Position numbers and translations under genes: made by a program
Shown: in pieces, positions 16,776 to 26,939 of the stretch
How the letters are laid out: each line of letters opens with the position of its first letter
Numbering within the stretch: the first letter of the stretch is position 1
From: Phymatolithon calcareum
Lineage: Eukaryota > Rhodophyta > Florideophyceae > Hapalidiales
Reading direction: 5' to 3'
Length of the DNA: 64,000 nt
NCBI GenBank assembly: GCA_977006965.1
Contig: OZ345360.1
Location: forward strand, 1 to 64,000
Notes under the pieces: generated by a model
Seen by the model: only the letters and a program-made list of their open reading frames with translations
Databases searched by the model: none
What the model was told of the DNA's origin: nothing

Positions 16776-17122
16776 CTATATAGTTTCCGCTGGCTCGTAA
16801 CCCGCCGGATAACAAATTTTAATTAAAAAACAAGGGAAGTGGCTCGTATCCCGCCGGTTTTTTGATTATTCTGAGAGACTCTGTAAAAATGGTATCATTT
16901 TCGCAGGTTAAGGCTGGCGGGATACGAGCCAAAGTTGAAATCTACATATTTTTTGTGGCGGGATACGAGCCACCTTCTATTTTACCCTCTCTGCGAGACC
17001 CTCTCAGATGGCCCATTTTATGAGATTTTCAGGATTGTAAAGTATCATTAAATTCAGCCTGCATCCAAGTCTCCCAGCACTCGAGCCTACTTTTTGGATA
17101 CTTTTTCGCCGGTCGGCCCCAG
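16776..17122. repeat. TGGCTC module, copy 3 (switched boxes)
   Basis: It has the same layout and the same surrounding sequence as copies 1 and 2 (TATATAGTTTCCGC, AAAGTTGAAATCTACATATT, CATCCAAGTCTCCCAGC). All four boxes differ after TGGCTC: a is TGGCTCGTAACCCGCCGG (16791-16808), b TGGCTCGTATCCCGCCGG (16840-16857), and c and d are both TGGCGGGATACGAGCCA (16915-16931, 16956-16972). The nested pairing is kept. Confidence 0.75.
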
Positions 17123-17241
17123 ATGGCGCATTTTTTCCCTTGCGCGCACAATTGCGCGCCTGGAACCGTTCGAAAGCTCTCGCCGTGCGCTTTCCAACGG
17201 TACCAAGCGCGTAAGTGTGCGCGAACGGGAACATGGTGCGC
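17123..17241. repeat. Foldback unit FB7
   Basis: It is 119 bp, in the same place relative to module copy 3 as FB1 and FB3 are to copies 1 and 2. The right arm reads GGTACCAAGCGCGTAAGTGT. Confidence 0.7.
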
Positions 17242-17349
17242 CAGAACCCGGAAACAGTGACCAAAATTTATTAGAAAATAGGAATCTAAATTTATGATAG
17301 CACAGCTTTCGTAGGATACTAATTTGTATATATTTTTGACGGGATTCCA

Positions 17350-17485
17350 TGGTTTTCGGCGCACCAACTTCCCGTCTGCGCAGAGCTGCGCGCTTGGTAC
17401 CGATCTCTTCGTCTTGATGAAACCTTTCGAACGGCTTGCAATTCATAATAGTGCCCAAAAAAGAAGATGGTGCGCCATCACCGCG
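17350..17485. repeat. Foldback unit FB8, right arm degraded
   Basis: The left arm GGTTTTCGGCGCACCAACTT is well kept. On the right only GATGGTGCGCC and a few bases of the outer end remain, so this unit no longer folds fully. Confidence 0.6.
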
Positions 17486-17654
17486 AAAAACCGCGCTGAA
17501 AATAACAAGAAATATATATACTTTCGAAATGACCAATGAAAAAAATCTTTAGGATTTTATTACCAATCGTTATGTTTCTCTGTGTATGGTCACCAATTAC
17601 AAGTACTCTGCTTGAGATATGACGAATTGGAAATACCATCATGGCATAAGTGAT

Positions 17655-17749
17655 TTGTGGTTGGCTAGCACCGTTTCCAGCACAAGCATCAGTGAATTGT
17701 GGTTGGTTTGCACCATTTCCAGCACAGGGAAGCTGTTTTGGTTGGCTAG
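17655..17749. repeat. ~40-bp tandem repeats
   Basis: Three units are anchored on GGTTGG at 17659, 17701 and 17740, each followed by TTTCCAGCACA. The third unit leads into the perfect hairpin at 17750-17788. Confidence 0.65.
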
Positions 17750-17788
17750 CACAATTTCCAGCACAGCGAAGCTGTGCTGGAAATTGTG
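17750..17788. repeat. Perfect 18-bp hairpin, GAA loop
   Basis: CACAATTTCCAGCACAGC pairs perfectly with GCTGTGCTGGAAATTGTG across a 3-base loop. The left arm is part of the third ~40-bp repeat, so the right arm is an inverted copy of that repeat. Confidence 0.8.
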
Positions 17789-18063
17789 AATGTAGAATGA
17801 GGATTAAAAATTGGTGGTGTATCATACGCCACCAACGTTCAATTTATTCACATTGACTCCCAGAGTATGGTTGCAATGATATCTCGAATATGCGAGCAAT
17901 AGTGTCCTGTGCGTACGTCTGCAGAAGCATCACGTTGGTGAGAAGAGGGAATACGTGTGCAATGGGTTTCGAAGCGGGCCGTGAAGATGGAGATTGTATG
18001 AACAGTTTAGAGTGTATTTATATGTAGTGAAGTTTGGAGAATGTTGTGACGGGGTGAAATTGC

Positions 18064-18226
18064 CACGTGTGCATACGAGAGACTTGTCCAAGAATAGAAA
18101 CTGGACGAATGACACGTGTGTGACTGTCAAGACGTGATACGTGTAAAATGCCTACGTTGGATGTGATGGGCGACGGTTTACCACGTGTGGAGGACGATTT
18201 CGGGTTCGCGGACGACTTGACACGTG
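18064..18226. promoter_or_regulatory. Cluster of four CACGTG palindromes in each unit
   Basis: In the first unit CACGTG occurs at 18064, 18113, 18182 and 18221. Related ATACGTGT occurs at 17951 and 18138. CACGTG is the E-box/G-box bound by bHLH and bZIP proteins. The cluster lies downstream of the 5S gene of its own unit and is copied in all units. Confidence 0.5.
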
Positions 18227-18282
18227 GCGGAAATCATTTAGAGTTGCCGGACGGGTTGATCTACGTATATACTTGTTGCGGG

Positions 18283-18300
18283 TGGCTCGACTGGCCTCCA
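18283..18300 (+). repeat. TGGCTC box in the 5S unit
   Basis: TGGCTCGACTGGCCTCCA is preceded by TATATACTTGTTGC and followed by TTGTAGATTTTAATTG. The order and spacing match the start of the TGGCTC modules (TATATAGTTTCC, box a, then ATTTTAATTG). It is repeated with each unit. Confidence 0.55.
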
Positions 18301-18516
18301 TTGTAGATTTTAATTGCATCTATACAATCGGAATATGTCGTACTAAAGGTTTCGGGAATAGGAGGAGTTCTGACCAAAAAGGACAAGAACAATATACTCC
18401 ACGATTCTGTACCATGTTTCACGGTCGGACGAAAAAGGTGTACTGTTGAAGGCGTGTGCAAGTGGATGGGCCAGTTGGCGCATCGGCGGCGTGTATTGCT
18501 CGAGTTTTGGTTGTGG

Positions 18517-18527
18517 AAAAATAAAAA
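18517..18527 (-). terminator. RNA polymerase III terminator of 5S copy 1
   Basis: On the minus strand TTTTTATTTTT starts at the base after the mature 5S 3' end. Two runs of five T are a typical polymerase III stop. It is repeated with every unit. Confidence 0.8.
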
Positions 18528-18647
18528 ACGAAGGACACTGGGGATTCCCGAGTGATCCCTCACCTCAGTACTAATCCAGCCTGTCGAACCTTATCTTGCA
18601 AGTTCGGAATGGGTTTGCGAGCATGTTTCTGAAGTATGGTCCTTCGT
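18528..18647 (-). rRNA. 5S ribosomal RNA, copy 1
   Basis: It is a 120-nt RNA of the large ribosomal subunit. The ends ACGAAGGAC and GTCCTTCGT form a perfect 9-bp helix I. GCAA/TTGC closes the conserved loop with CCCATTCCGAAC. The 3' domain has the internal-promoter C-box region (TTAGTACTGAGGTGAGGGAT then CACTCGGGAATCCC), as in eukaryotic 5S genes. A TATA-like element lies at -24 to -31 and an oligo-T stop follows directly. Length, ends and signals agree, so the call is firm. A 5S gene has an internal promoter bound by TFIIIA and TFIIIC. Confidence 0.95.
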
Positions 18648-18670
18648 GGTGATGATGGTGTGACGGACGG

Positions 18671-18678
18671 TATATATT
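18671..18678 (-). promoter_or_regulatory. TATA-like element of 5S copy 1
   Basis: AATATATA on the minus strand, at -31 to -24 from the 5S start. External TATA elements near -28 help 5S transcription in plants and some fungi. It is present in every unit. Confidence 0.65.
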
Positions 18679-18752
18679 GGACGATTGGGGATTGGAAGAG
18701 GTCCACTTGCCTGATGGCAATTCCCCATTCCCTGCTCCAATTACGAAAAGGC

Positions 18753-18776
18753 GGAATTTGGATAGACGCAAATTCC
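18753..18776. repeat. 8-bp hairpin in 5S spacer
   Basis: GGAATTTG and CAAATTCC pair perfectly around an 8-base loop, ~106 bp upstream of the 5S gene. Present in each unit. Confidence 0.5.
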
Positions 18777-19174
18777 GAAATCTGATGCGAGAATCGAACT
18801 CTCCTGACAATTTTACGTCGGACAGCGGCGCGATCAGCAGCGCGAACTATGTCGAAGTCTCAATTGTGCTGCTCGGTACAGGTGTAATGCATGGCGCTAA
18901 TCGTGTCATTTCTGTGTCTGAATGAGAGAATCATGATACGTTATGCTTATTGAATATTATGTGGAGAGTGTGAGGAAGGCGGTAAAGTTGCAGTATGTTG
19001 AAATGAAGGGCGAGAACGGGTGGAGCAGTTTCGGGTGAAATTGGAGAGGGATTCGGGAAAAATAAAAAGTTGCTGTGAGAGTGGGCGGAGTAGTTGGAGA
19101 GGGGTGGGCGAGGGCGTAGAAGGAGTATGAGGGTAAGTTTTTAAAAATGAGGAAAATTTTGCGGATAGAGGGTG

Positions 19175-19195
19175 GACTAAGGCTTCGCCTTAGTC
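19175..19195. repeat. Perfect 9-bp hairpin in each unit
   Basis: GACTAAGGC, loop TTC, GCCTTAGTC. It is separated by only 3 bases from the next hairpin and repeats every 1,382 bp (33 times). Confidence 0.75.
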
Positions 19196-19198
19196 TTC

Positions 19199-19223
19199 GT
19201 GAGGGGGGCTCCGCCCCCCTCAC
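19199..19223. repeat. Perfect 11-bp GC hairpin in each unit
   Basis: GTGAGGGGGGC, loop TCC, GCCCCCCTCAC, followed by CCCCCCGGG. With the preceding hairpin it makes a strong double stem-loop in the spacer between 5S genes. Confidence 0.75.
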
Positions 19224-19909
19224 ACTCCCCCCGGGAAAATGGACTGTAGGTGTGGTGTGGTGTTGTAGGGTTGTGCAAGCGGATAGAGCAGGTGGTGGAA
19301 GGTGGTGGACATGGTGTAAGTGGGAAGAAGGAATACGTGTGCAATGGGTTTCGAAGCGGGCCGTGAAGATGGAGATTGTATGAACAGTTTAGAGTGTATT
19401 TATATGTAGTGAAGTTTGGAGAATGTTGTGACGGGGTGAAATTGCCACGTGTGCATACGAGAGACTTGTCCAAGAATAGAAACTGGACGAATGACACGTG
19501 TGTGACTGTCAAGACGTGATACGTGTAAAATGCCTACGTTGGATGTGATGGGCGACGGTTTACCACGTGTGGAGGACGATTTCGGGTTCGCGGACGACTT
19601 GACACGTGGCGGAAATCATTTAGAGTTGCCGGACGGGTTGATCTACGTATATACTTGTTGCGGGTGGCTCGACTGGCCTCCATTGTAGATTTTAATTGCA
19701 TCTATACAATCGGAATATGTCGTACTAAAGGTTTCGGGAATAGGAGGAGTTCTGACCAAAAAGGACAAGAACAATATACTCCACGATTCTGTACCATGTT
19801 TCACGGTCGGACGAAAAAGGTGTACTGTTGAAGGCGTGTGCAAGTGGATGGGCCAGTTGGCGCATCGGCGGCGTGTATTGCTCGAGTTTTGGTTGTGGAA
19901 AAATAAAAA

Positions 19910-20029
19910 ACGAAGGACACTGGGGATTCCCGAGTGATCCCTCACCTCAGTACTAATCCAGCCTGTCGAACCTTATCTTGCAAGTTCGGAATGGGTTTGC
20001 GAGCATGTTTCTGAAGTATGGTCCTTCGT
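19910..20029 (-). rRNA. 5S ribosomal RNA, copy 2
   Basis: Same gene one unit on. Confidence 0.95.
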
Positions 20030-21291
20030 GGTGATGATGGTGTGACGGACGGTATATATTGGACGATTGGGGATTGGAAGAGGTCCACTTGCCTGATGGC
20101 AATTCCCCATTCCCTGCTCCAATTACGAAAAGGCGGAATTTGGATAGACGCAAATTCCGAAATCTGATGCGAGAATCGAACTCTCCTGACAATTTTACGT
20201 CGGACAGCGGCGCGATCAGCAGCGCGAACTATGTCGAAGTCTCAATTGTGCTGCTCGGTACAGGTGTAATGCATGGCGCTAATCGTGTCATTTCTGTGTC
20301 TGAATGAGAGAATCATGATACGTTATGCTTATTGAATATTATGTGGAGAGTGTGAGGAAGGCGGTAAAGTTGCAGTATGTTGAAATGAAGGGCGAGAACG
20401 GGTGGAGCAGTTTCGGGTGAAATTGGAGAGGGATTCGGGAAAAATAAAAAGTTGCTGTGAGAGTGGGCGGAGTAGTTGGAGAGGGGTGGGCGAGGGCGTA
20501 GAAGGAGTATGAGGGTAAGTTTTTAAAAATGAGGAAAATTTTGCGGATAGAGGGTGGACTAAGGCTTCGCCTTAGTCTTCGTGAGGGGGGCTCCGCCCCC
20601 CTCACACTCCCCCCGGGAAAATGGACTGTAGGTGTGGTGTGGTGTTGTAGGGTTGTGCAAGCGGATAGAGCAGGTGGTGGAAGGTGGTGGACATGGTGTA
20701 AGTGGGAAGAAGGAATACGTGTGCAATGGGTTTCGAAGCGGGCCGTGAAGATGGAGATTGTATGAACAGTTTAGAGTGTATTTATATGTAGTGAAGTTTG
20801 GAGAATGTTGTGACGGGGTGAAATTGCCACGTGTGCATACGAGAGACTTGTCCAAGAATAGAAACTGGACGAATGACACGTGTGTGACTGTCAAGACGTG
20901 ATACGTGTAAAATGCCTACGTTGGATGTGATGGGCGACGGTTTACCACGTGTGGAGGACGATTTCGGGTTCGCGGACGACTTGACACGTGGCGGAAATCA
21001 TTTAGAGTTGCCGGACGGGTTGATCTACGTATATACTTGTTGCGGGTGGCTCGACTGGCCTCCATTGTAGATTTTAATTGCATCTATACAATCGGAATAT
21101 GTCGTACTAAAGGTTTCGGGAATAGGAGGAGTTCTGACCAAAAAGGACAAGAACAATATACTCCACGATTCTGTACCATGTTTCACGGTCGGACGAAAAA
21201 GGTGTACTGTTGAAGGCGTGTGCAAGTGGATGGGCCAGTTGGCGCATCGGCGGCGTGTATTGCTCGAGTTTTGGTTGTGGAAAAATAAAAA

Positions 21292-21411
21292 ACGAAGGAC
21301 ACTGGGGATTCCCGAGTGATCCCTCACCTCAGTACTAATCCAGCCTGTCGAACCTTATCTTGCAAGTTCGGAATGGGTTTGCGAGCATGTTTCTGAAGTA
21401 TGGTCCTTCGT
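21292..21411 (-). rRNA. 5S ribosomal RNA, copy 3
   Basis: Array copy 3. Confidence 0.95.
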
Positions 21412-22673
21412 GGTGATGATGGTGTGACGGACGGTATATATTGGACGATTGGGGATTGGAAGAGGTCCACTTGCCTGATGGCAATTCCCCATTCCCTGCT
21501 CCAATTACGAAAAGGCGGAATTTGGATAGACGCAAATTCCGAAATCTGATGCGAGAATCGAACTCTCCTGACAATTTTACGTCGGACAGCGGCGCGATCA
21601 GCAGCGCGAACTATGTCGAAGTCTCAATTGTGCTGCTCGGTACAGGTGTAATGCATGGCGCTAATCGTGTCATTTCTGTGTCTGAATGAGAGAATCATGA
21701 TACGTTATGCTTATTGAATATTATGTGGAGAGTGTGAGGAAGGCGGTAAAGTTGCAGTATGTTGAAATGAAGGGCGAGAACGGGTGGAGCAGTTTCGGGT
21801 GAAATTGGAGAGGGATTCGGGAAAAATAAAAAGTTGCTGTGAGAGTGGGCGGAGTAGTTGGAGAGGGGTGGGCGAGGGCGTAGAAGGAGTATGAGGGTAA
21901 GTTTTTAAAAATGAGGAAAATTTTGCGGATAGAGGGTGGACTAAGGCTTCGCCTTAGTCTTCGTGAGGGGGGCTCCGCCCCCCTCACACTCCCCCCGGGA
22001 AAATGGACTGTAGGTGTGGTGTGGTGTTGTAGGGTTGTGCAAGCGGATAGAGCAGGTGGTGGAAGGTGGTGGACATGGTGTAAGTGGGAAGAAGGAATAC
22101 GTGTGCAATGGGTTTCGAAGCGGGCCGTGAAGATGGAGATTGTATGAACAGTTTAGAGTGTATTTATATGTAGTGAAGTTTGGAGAATGTTGTGACGGGG
22201 TGAAATTGCCACGTGTGCATACGAGAGACTTGTCCAAGAATAGAAACTGGACGAATGACACGTGTGTGACTGTCAAGACGTGATACGTGTAAAATGCCTA
22301 CGTTGGATGTGATGGGCGACGGTTTACCACGTGTGGAGGACGATTTCGGGTTCGCGGACGACTTGACACGTGGCGGAAATCATTTAGAGTTGCCGGACGG
22401 GTTGATCTACGTATATACTTGTTGCGGGTGGCTCGACTGGCCTCCATTGTAGATTTTAATTGCATCTATACAATCGGAATATGTCGTACTAAAGGTTTCG
22501 GGAATAGGAGGAGTTCTGACCAAAAAGGACAAGAACAATATACTCCACGATTCTGTACCATGTTTCACGGTCGGACGAAAAAGGTGTACTGTTGAAGGCG
22601 TGTGCAAGTGGATGGGCCAGTTGGCGCATCGGCGGCGTGTATTGCTCGAGTTTTGGTTGTGGAAAAATAAAAA

Positions 22674-22793
22674 ACGAAGGACACTGGGGATTCCCGAGTG
22701 ATCCCTCACCTCAGTACTAATCCAGCCTGTCGAACCTTATCTTGCAAGTTCGGAATGGGTTTGCGAGCATGTTTCTGAAGTATGGTCCTTCGT
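22674..22793 (-). rRNA. 5S ribosomal RNA, copy 4
   Basis: Array copy 4. Confidence 0.95.
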
Positions 22794-24055
22794 GGTGATG
22801 ATGGTGTGACGGACGGTATATATTGGACGATTGGGGATTGGAAGAGGTCCACTTGCCTGATGGCAATTCCCCATTCCCTGCTCCAATTACGAAAAGGCGG
22901 AATTTGGATAGACGCAAATTCCGAAATCTGATGCGAGAATCGAACTCTCCTGACAATTTTACGTCGGACAGCGGCGCGATCAGCAGCGCGAACTATGTCG
23001 AAGTCTCAATTGTGCTGCTCGGTACAGGTGTAATGCATGGCGCTAATCGTGTCATTTCTGTGTCTGAATGAGAGAATCATGATACGTTATGCTTATTGAA
23101 TATTATGTGGAGAGTGTGAGGAAGGCGGTAAAGTTGCAGTATGTTGAAATGAAGGGCGAGAACGGGTGGAGCAGTTTCGGGTGAAATTGGAGAGGGATTC
23201 GGGAAAAATAAAAAGTTGCTGTGAGAGTGGGCGGAGTAGTTGGAGAGGGGTGGGCGAGGGCGTAGAAGGAGTATGAGGGTAAGTTTTTAAAAATGAGGAA
23301 AATTTTGCGGATAGAGGGTGGACTAAGGCTTCGCCTTAGTCTTCGTGAGGGGGGCTCCGCCCCCCTCACACTCCCCCCGGGAAAATGGACTGTAGGTGTG
23401 GTGTGGTGTTGTAGGGTTGTGCAAGCGGATAGAGCAGGTGGTGGAAGGTGGTGGACATGGTGTAAGTGGGAAGAAGGAATACGTGTGCAATGGGTTTCGA
23501 AGCGGGCCGTGAAGATGGAGATTGTATGAACAGTTTAGAGTGTATTTATATGTAGTGAAGTTTGGAGAATGTTGTGACGGGGTGAAATTGCCACGTGTGC
23601 ATACGAGAGACTTGTCCAAGAATAGAAACTGGACGAATGACACGTGTGTGACTGTCAAGACGTGATACGTGTAAAATGCCTACGTTGGATGTGATGGGCG
23701 ACGGTTTACCACGTGTGGAGGACGATTTCGGGTTCGCGGACGACTTGACACGTGGCGGAAATCATTTAGAGTTGCCGGACGGGTTGATCTACGTATATAC
23801 TTGTTGCGGGTGGCTCGACTGGCCTCCATTGTAGATTTTAATTGCATCTATACAATCGGAATATGTCGTACTAAAGGTTTCGGGAATAGGAGGAGTTCTG
23901 ACCAAAAAGGACAAGAACAATATACTCCACGATTCTGTACCATGTTTCACGGTCGGACGAAAAAGGTGTACTGTTGAAGGCGTGTGCAAGTGGATGGGCC
24001 AGTTGGCGCATCGGCGGCGTGTATTGCTCGAGTTTTGGTTGTGGAAAAATAAAAA

Positions 24056-24175
24056 ACGAAGGACACTGGGGATTCCCGAGTGATCCCTCACCTCAGTACT
24101 AATCCAGCCTGTCGAACCTTATCTTGCAAGTTCGGAATGGGTTTGCGAGCATGTTTCTGAAGTATGGTCCTTCGT
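24056..24175 (-). rRNA. 5S ribosomal RNA, copy 5
   Basis: Array copy 5. Confidence 0.95.
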
Positions 24176-25437
24176 GGTGATGATGGTGTGACGGACGGTA
24201 TATATTGGACGATTGGGGATTGGAAGAGGTCCACTTGCCTGATGGCAATTCCCCATTCCCTGCTCCAATTACGAAAAGGCGGAATTTGGATAGACGCAAA
24301 TTCCGAAATCTGATGCGAGAATCGAACTCTCCTGACAATTTTACGTCGGACAGCGGCGCGATCAGCAGCGCGAACTATGTCGAAGTCTCAATTGTGCTGC
24401 TCGGTACAGGTGTAATGCATGGCGCTAATCGTGTCATTTCTGTGTCTGAATGAGAGAATCATGATACGTTATGCTTATTGAATATTATGTGGAGAGTGTG
24501 AGGAAGGCGGTAAAGTTGCAGTATGTTGAAATGAAGGGCGAGAACGGGTGGAGCAGTTTCGGGTGAAATTGGAGAGGGATTCGGGAAAAATAAAAAGTTG
24601 CTGTGAGAGTGGGCGGAGTAGTTGGAGAGGGGTGGGCGAGGGCGTAGAAGGAGTATGAGGGTAAGTTTTTAAAAATGAGGAAAATTTTGCGGATAGAGGG
24701 TGGACTAAGGCTTCGCCTTAGTCTTCGTGAGGGGGGCTCCGCCCCCCTCACACTCCCCCCGGGAAAATGGACTGTAGGTGTGGTGTGGTGTTGTAGGGTT
24801 GTGCAAGCGGATAGAGCAGGTGGTGGAAGGTGGTGGACATGGTGTAAGTGGGAAGAAGGAATACGTGTGCAATGGGTTTCGAAGCGGGCCGTGAAGATGG
24901 AGATTGTATGAACAGTTTAGAGTGTATTTATATGTAGTGAAGTTTGGAGAATGTTGTGACGGGGTGAAATTGCCACGTGTGCATACGAGAGACTTGTCCA
25001 AGAATAGAAACTGGACGAATGACACGTGTGTGACTGTCAAGACGTGATACGTGTAAAATGCCTACGTTGGATGTGATGGGCGACGGTTTACCACGTGTGG
25101 AGGACGATTTCGGGTTCGCGGACGACTTGACACGTGGCGGAAATCATTTAGAGTTGCCGGACGGGTTGATCTACGTATATACTTGTTGCGGGTGGCTCGA
25201 CTGGCCTCCATTGTAGATTTTAATTGCATCTATACAATCGGAATATGTCGTACTAAAGGTTTCGGGAATAGGAGGAGTTCTGACCAAAAAGGACAAGAAC
25301 AATATACTCCACGATTCTGTACCATGTTTCACGGTCGGACGAAAAAGGTGTACTGTTGAAGGCGTGTGCAAGTGGATGGGCCAGTTGGCGCATCGGCGGC
25401 GTGTATTGCTCGAGTTTTGGTTGTGGAAAAATAAAAA

Positions 25438-25557
25438 ACGAAGGACACTGGGGATTCCCGAGTGATCCCTCACCTCAGTACTAATCCAGCCTGTCGAACC
25501 TTATCTTGCAAGTTCGGAATGGGTTTGCGAGCATGTTTCTGAAGTATGGTCCTTCGT
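25438..25557 (-). rRNA. 5S ribosomal RNA, copy 6
   Basis: Array copy 6. Confidence 0.95.
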
Positions 25558-26819
25558 GGTGATGATGGTGTGACGGACGGTATATATTGGACGATTGGGG
25601 ATTGGAAGAGGTCCACTTGCCTGATGGCAATTCCCCATTCCCTGCTCCAATTACGAAAAGGCGGAATTTGGATAGACGCAAATTCCGAAATCTGATGCGA
25701 GAATCGAACTCTCCTGACAATTTTACGTCGGACAGCGGCGCGATCAGCAGCGCGAACTATGTCGAAGTCTCAATTGTGCTGCTCGGTACAGGTGTAATGC
25801 ATGGCGCTAATCGTGTCATTTCTGTGTCTGAATGAGAGAATCATGATACGTTATGCTTATTGAATATTATGTGGAGAGTGTGAGGAAGGCGGTAAAGTTG
25901 CAGTATGTTGAAATGAAGGGCGAGAACGGGTGGAGCAGTTTCGGGTGAAATTGGAGAGGGATTCGGGAAAAATAAAAAGTTGCTGTGAGAGTGGGCGGAG
26001 TAGTTGGAGAGGGGTGGGCGAGGGCGTAGAAGGAGTATGAGGGTAAGTTTTTAAAAATGAGGAAAATTTTGCGGATAGAGGGTGGACTAAGGCTTCGCCT
26101 TAGTCTTCGTGAGGGGGGCTCCGCCCCCCTCACACTCCCCCCGGGAAAATGGACTGTAGGTGTGGTGTGGTGTTGTAGGGTTGTGCAAGCGGATAGAGCA
26201 GGTGGTGGAAGGTGGTGGACATGGTGTAAGTGGGAAGAAGGAATACGTGTGCAATGGGTTTCGAAGCGGGCCGTGAAGATGGAGATTGTATGAACAGTTT
26301 AGAGTGTATTTATATGTAGTGAAGTTTGGAGAATGTTGTGACGGGGTGAAATTGCCACGTGTGCATACGAGAGACTTGTCCAAGAATAGAAACTGGACGA
26401 ATGACACGTGTGTGACTGTCAAGACGTGATACGTGTAAAATGCCTACGTTGGATGTGATGGGCGACGGTTTACCACGTGTGGAGGACGATTTCGGGTTCG
26501 CGGACGACTTGACACGTGGCGGAAATCATTTAGAGTTGCCGGACGGGTTGATCTACGTATATACTTGTTGCGGGTGGCTCGACTGGCCTCCATTGTAGAT
26601 TTTAATTGCATCTATACAATCGGAATATGTCGTACTAAAGGTTTCGGGAATAGGAGGAGTTCTGACCAAAAAGGACAAGAACAATATACTCCACGATTCT
26701 GTACCATGTTTCACGGTCGGACGAAAAAGGTGTACTGTTGAAGGCGTGTGCAAGTGGATGGGCCAGTTGGCGCATCGGCGGCGTGTATTGCTCGAGTTTT
26801 GGTTGTGGAAAAATAAAAA

Positions 26820-26939
26820 ACGAAGGACACTGGGGATTCCCGAGTGATCCCTCACCTCAGTACTAATCCAGCCTGTCGAACCTTATCTTGCAAGTTCGGA
26901 ATGGGTTTGCGAGCATGTTTCTGAAGTATGGTCCTTCGT
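26820..26939 (-). rRNA. 5S ribosomal RNA, copy 7
   Basis: Array copy 7. Confidence 0.95.

Noticed and set aside
18780-18880. tRNA gene on the minus strand in the 5S unit (GAGAGTTCGATTCTCGC looks like a T-arm with a B-box)
   Set aside because: One T-stem pair fails, the acceptor strand has no upstream partner and no anticodon arm could be placed.
18841-18960. U6 or spliced-leader RNA linked to 5S (TGCATGGCGCTAATCGTGTC hints at U6)
   Set aside because: The U6 core hexamer ACAGAGA and the 5' hairpin are absent and no oligo-T stop follows.
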